Of a DNA stretch of 64,000 nucleotides, positions 60,801 through 64,000 are shown in pieces (within the stretch, counting starts at the first letter, position 1; each line of letters begins with the position of its first letter). The translations under genes and the position numbers were made by a program. Origin of the DNA: Antedon mediterranea (lineage: Eukaryota > Echinodermata > Crinoidea > Comatulida > Antedonidae); assembly GCF_964355755.1 (NCBI RefSeq), contig NC_092680.1, positions 22,111,001 through 22,175,000 on the forward strand, given 5' to 3'. A model generated the notes under the pieces. That model worked only from the letters and a program-made list of their open reading frames with translations. It was not told where the DNA came from and did no database searches.

Positions 60801-62619
60801 TCTAACCTTACGGTTCTCATTTAATAATATCACTCCCTCCATGCTATCATTCTAATTTCTTTTTTCAAACTTTTGCATCTCTACGTTCATTTCATGCAAC
60901 TTTTGTATTGGTGAAAAGGGAGGAATTCAAAATAATTCCTCCTCTGAGTTTACAGCCTCTCTACACAAATCAACAAACAAGCAAGAAAAAAAGTGTTTGT
61001 CTGTGGCAGCCTGGAATATAAAAATGTTCTGTAATGAAAATGAGAGTTGTTTTTTGTTTTCTTTGTTTCAGTTTATTAGTGTTAACATTGTCATATTTGT
61101 GTGTGCGTAAACCGATTCAAATGATCTAGATTGCCCTAGACCGCCAAAGCTTGGCCCTTGGCGGCCCCCTGGCCCCCAGCCCATGGTTGTTCGCTTCGCT
61201 CGCAAAATACTCACATATTGGTTGACCCCCCCTTTAATTCTTTGCTGGCTGCGCCCCTGTGCAGTAAGGTCAAACGGTTACCCATTGTTCTTGCCTACTA
61301 CTAAAGCACTGCTGGCAAATGCGGTAAGCTCAAACGGTTACCCATTGTACTTGCCTACTAAAGCACTGCTGCCAAATGCAGTAAGGTCAAACGGTTACCC
61401 ATTGTTCTTGCCTACTACTAAAGCACTGCTGGCAAATGCGGTAAGCTCAAACGGTTACACATTGTACTTGCCTACTAAAGCACTGCTGGCAAATGTGGTA
61501 AGGTCAAACGGTTACCCATTGTACTTGCCTACTAAAGCACTGCTGGAAAACGCGGTAAGGTCAAACGGTTACCCATTGTACTTGCCTACTAAAGCACTGC
61601 TGGCAAATGCGGTAAGGTCAAACGGTTACCCAACGTACTTGCCTACTAAAGCACTGCTGGCAAATGCGGTAAGGTCAAACGGTTACCCATTGTACTTGCC
61701 TACTAAAGCACTGCTGGCAAATGCGGTAAGGTCAAACCAGGGTTAACTCTTCCCTGGTCAAACGGTTACCCATTGTACTTGCCTACTAAAGCACTGCTGG
61801 CAAATGCGGTAAGGTCAAACGGTTACCCATTGTACTTGCCTACTAAAGCACTGCTGGCAAACGCGGTAAGGTCAAACGGTTACCCAACGTACTTGCCTAC
61901 TAAAGCACTGCTGGCAAATGCGGTAAGGTCAAACGGTTACCCAACGTACTTGCCTACTAAAGCACTGCTGCCAAATGCGGTAAGGTCAAACGGTTACCCA
62001 ACGTACTTGCCTACTAAAGCACTGCTGGCAAAAGCGGTAAGGTCAAACGGTTACCCATTGTACTTGCCTACTAAAGCACTGCTGGCAAATGCGCTAAGGT
62101 GAAACGGTTACCCATTGTACTTGCCTACTAAAGCACTGCTGCCAAATGCGGTAAGGTCAAACGGTTACCCATTGTACTTGCCTACTAAAGCACTGCTGGC
62201 AAATGCGGTAAGGTAAGGTCAAACGGTTACCCATTTTACTTGCCTACTAAAGATTCTTATCTATTCTAGTCCAAGGTTGGTGGTAATCATGGTCTACATC
62301 CATGTTACTGTATGTTGGGGATCCTAGGCTTTTACTGTAATTCAATTCTTTAAATATATTCCATATTACCTGATTTTTGTTTAACCTAATACTGCAATTA
62401 TATTTAGTTTGTTTCTAATAACAAATACAGTTTTATTAAATGTATTCTACTATATTTTGTTTGCATAATAATTATTCAGTATAATGTTTTTATACAGTCT
62501 TTACGGAAATTAAATCATGCGAATATTGTAAAATTGAAAGAAGTGATTCGAGAAAATGATCATCTATACTTTATTTTTGAATTCATGAAAGAAAATCTTT
62601 ATCAGTTGATGAAAGATAG
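57897..62619 (+). CDS. CILK1: MAK/CILK1 (ICK) family Ser/Thr kinase, 3' partial
   Basis: A CDK/MAPK-like kinase that controls ciliary length and transport in animals. Exons: coding from ATG 57897 to 57997 (exon probably starts at 57824 after TTTCAG), 59755-59809, and 62498-62619; the last ends in phase 2 at GTAAGT and the gene continues beyond 64000. The protein starts [20 protein letters not shown] (glycine loop GDGTYG), has VAIKK with the ATP-binding lysine, then [12 protein letters not shown] with the helix-C glutamate, then [20 protein letters not shown], and [18 protein letters not shown] at the hinge. This matches vertebrate ICK/MAK almost residue for residue. Invertebrates often have one gene for both, so the symbol is approximate. 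The catalytic loop lies outside the window. Confidence 0.94.
58258..58945. repeat. ~70-bp x10 minisatellite in kinase intron 1
   Basis: The unit contains 'ctactactgtagggtaggag', 'cgcttgagtccgggatgatc' and 'tagccacaactggttct'. Copies vary by C/T (ggcgc or ggtgc) and by loss of 'ag' after 'ggttct' in later units. Confidence 0.9.
60011..61259 (+). mobile_element. hAT transposon copy, internally decayed
   Basis: 1249 bp with a perfect 15-bp terminal inverted repeat, CAGGGGCGCAGCCAG, flanked by a 5-bp duplication TGCAG (60006-60010 and 61260-61264). Removing the element and one TGCAG restores an intact 57-bp satellite unit, confirming the boundaries. Inside are a short frame around [13 protein letters not shown] and a C-terminal transposase fragment (60373-60609). 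Confidence 0.9.
60373..60609 (+). pseudogene. hAT transposase C-terminal fragment
   Basis: 78 codons beginning [20 protein letters not shown], the hAT dimerisation motif (SAxAERSFS), then [10 protein letters not shown]. Stops and frame breaks upstream separate it from other transposase remnants (about 60080-60250), so it is not an active gene. Confidence 0.85.
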
Positions 62620-63000
62620 GTAAGTAAAAAAAAATAAAACTTGACCCCAAGATTACACTTTAAATACTAGAGATATTTGAAGACCACTTAAATAATGCTA
62701 AGCTTTTCCAGATTTTAATGTTTACTCTGTAAATTAACCTACAGATATTTCTTTAGTGCCTGCTAGTGCTACAAAATAATGCCTATATGCCCTTTTCACG
62801 AAACGAAAGACATCTTCGAACGATGAAAAACAATGCTGTGCAGGAAAGCCTAACCAACAAAAATAACATAGCTTTCATTTGATTTCAGGACACCATGTTA
62901 ATTAAAAAATTTTAATTCCTGAACGAAAGGTTACTTAATGATTTAAAAAAAAATTAGAAACTTTTTTTTGATCGCCTGAAATCCCACAGAAAAAAAGACA

Positions 63001-63399
63001 CAGTGTTAAAGCATATGCACACTGTCCACACAGTGTTAAAGCATATGCACACTGTCCACACAGTGTTAAAGCATATGCACACTGTCCACACAGTGTTAAA
63101 GCATATGCACACTGTCCACACAGTGTTAAAGCATATGCACACTGTCCACACAGTGTTAAAGCATATGCACACTGTCCACACAGTGTTAAAGCATATGCAC
63201 ACTGTCCACACAGTGTTAAAGCATATGCACACTGTCCACACAGTGTTAAAGCATATGCACACTGTCCACACAGTGTTAAAGCATATGCACACTGTCCACA
63301 CAGTGTTAAAGCATATGCACACTGTCCACACAGTGTTAAAGCATATGCACACTGTCCACACAGTGTTAAAGCATATGCACACTGTCCACACAGTGTTAT
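63001..63399. repeat. 30-bp x ~13 perfect minisatellite in kinase intron 3
   Basis: The unit is 'cacagtgttaaagcatatgc' plus 'acactgtcca'. I see no substitution among 13 copies. The 30-bp period leaves one frame open on each strand. Contains the short inverted pair CACAGTGT / ACACTGT. Confidence 0.95.
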
Positions 63400-64000
63400 C
63401 GCGGTGCAGTCGTGGTGCCTACAGTATGCTTATACACTGTGTTTTACTTATCATCTTTTTTCCGTTGGATTTTAGGTGATCAAAACAATTTATTTATACA
63501 GTGGTGTAGGCTAATCTTTTAGTTTGTCCACAAGACTGTCCATTAAGGAATTACCATTTTTTGTCCTCGGAAAACATGCTCACCACGTTATGTTATTTCT
63601 GTTGGTTACACTTTCCTGCACAGCATTGTTTGTCAACGATCAAGGATGTCTTCCATTTCATGAAAAAGGCATATTGTTCAACCTTTTGTTTACCGTGATG
63701 TTTGAAGACTTTGTCTTGTTTTTCTTCATTACCCTTTTTATGTTATGTTGTGTCACACCAACCCATAAATTATCCTGTATTTTATTAATTTAAAAAGAAT
63801 GAAATATTATTTTTAAAACCGAACCAAGTGTAAGTAGAGTAGAATTTCACATTCACTATCATCGAAACGATCATAGATAGAAGTACTGGTCAACTCCTCA
63901 ATAAATAAGCAGAAACTCTACTGTGCTTTCTGATAAGTCTGCATATTCACACAACGCAAGCCATAAATACTGTATCCTGTGTATGTTGGTGGCCCTAAAT
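63400..64000. other. Kinase intron 3, right edge
   Basis: AT-rich sequence with no recognisable exon of the kinase. An 89-codon open frame (63524-63793) has hydrophobic, low-information content and no splice or family support. Confidence 0.45.

Larger units (their letters stand above)
59930..62255. repeat. 57-bp x ~20 minisatellite in kinase intron 2
   Basis: The unit is 'ggtcaaacggttacccattg' plus 'tacttgcctactaaagcact' plus 'gctggcaaatgcggtaa'. It is a multiple of three, so plus-strand frames of 187 and 109 codons stay open. The array is interrupted by the hAT element at 60011-61259 and by a short variant near 61735-61760. No protein function is inferred. Confidence 0.93.

Noticed and set aside
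61183-62102. Open frames of 187 and 109 codons in the 57-bp kinase-intron satellite
   Set aside because: They lie in an intron, are interrupted by a non-repeat segment and a stop, and lack splice sites linking them to kinase exons.
1470-62255. Shared origin of the two 57-bp arrays (1470 and 59930)
   Set aside because: The periods agree but the sequences are unrelated; 19-residue periodicity is coincidental.
63524-63793. 89-codon hydrophobic frame
   Set aside because: AT-rich intron sequence, no family resemblance, and in the middle of a kinase intron.

Overview
This is eukaryotic, intron-rich, AT-rich DNA from an animal. Three plus-strand genes can be read through their splice sites. All are conserved animal genes: the 3' nine-tenths of Mediator subunit MED23 (1-15361), a complete NOMPC/TRPN1 mechanosensitive channel gene (about 21082-45814), and the first three coding exons of a MAK/CILK1 (ICK)-type ciliary kinase, which runs off the right edge (57897-62619 and beyond). 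TRPN occurs in invertebrates, fish and amphibians but not in mammals. With the hAT-type transposons and the TAGGCCTA-rich low-complexity DNA, this suggests a marine invertebrate, tentatively an ambulacrarian or echinoderm. That placement is inference.

Layout. 1-15361: 29 MED23 exons, including one AT-AC and one GT-AG U12-type intron and one GC-AG intron. 15362-21081: intergenic DNA filled largely by a 26-bp and a 42-bp minisatellite. 21082-45814: TRPN1 with 28 exons. Exons 3-25 encode 29 ankyrin repeats in phase-0 exons, one or two repeats per exon, and one 1354-bp exon carries the whole channel domain. 45815-57823: 3' UTR, nested hAT-like elements, dispersed repeats, a LINE 3' end and a Harbinger-like MITE. 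57824-64000: kinase exons separated by introns that hold three more minisatellites and one hAT copy.

The most unusual feature is recurrent tandem repetition of exon/intron junctions. In at least eight places in MED23 and TRPN1 the repeated unit spans a splice site plus neighbouring exon sequence, or copies exon sequence next to one: 57 bp x12 at 1470, 109 bp at 6660, 50 bp x about 55 at 11093, 91 bp at 14823, 73 bp at 26160, 79 bp at 35948, 82 bp x10 at 41570, and 147 bp at 45351. Two of these (57 bp and 147 bp) are multiples of three and stay open, so use of a distal donor would lengthen the protein in frame. Others create ladders of decoy donors or acceptors that end in stop codons. I know of no named system for this and present it as the main candidate for follow-up.

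The three genes have related themes only in part. NOMPC and the MAK/CILK1 kinase both act in cilia of sensory cells in other animals, while MED23 is a general transcription coactivator. I see no evidence that they are co-regulated.
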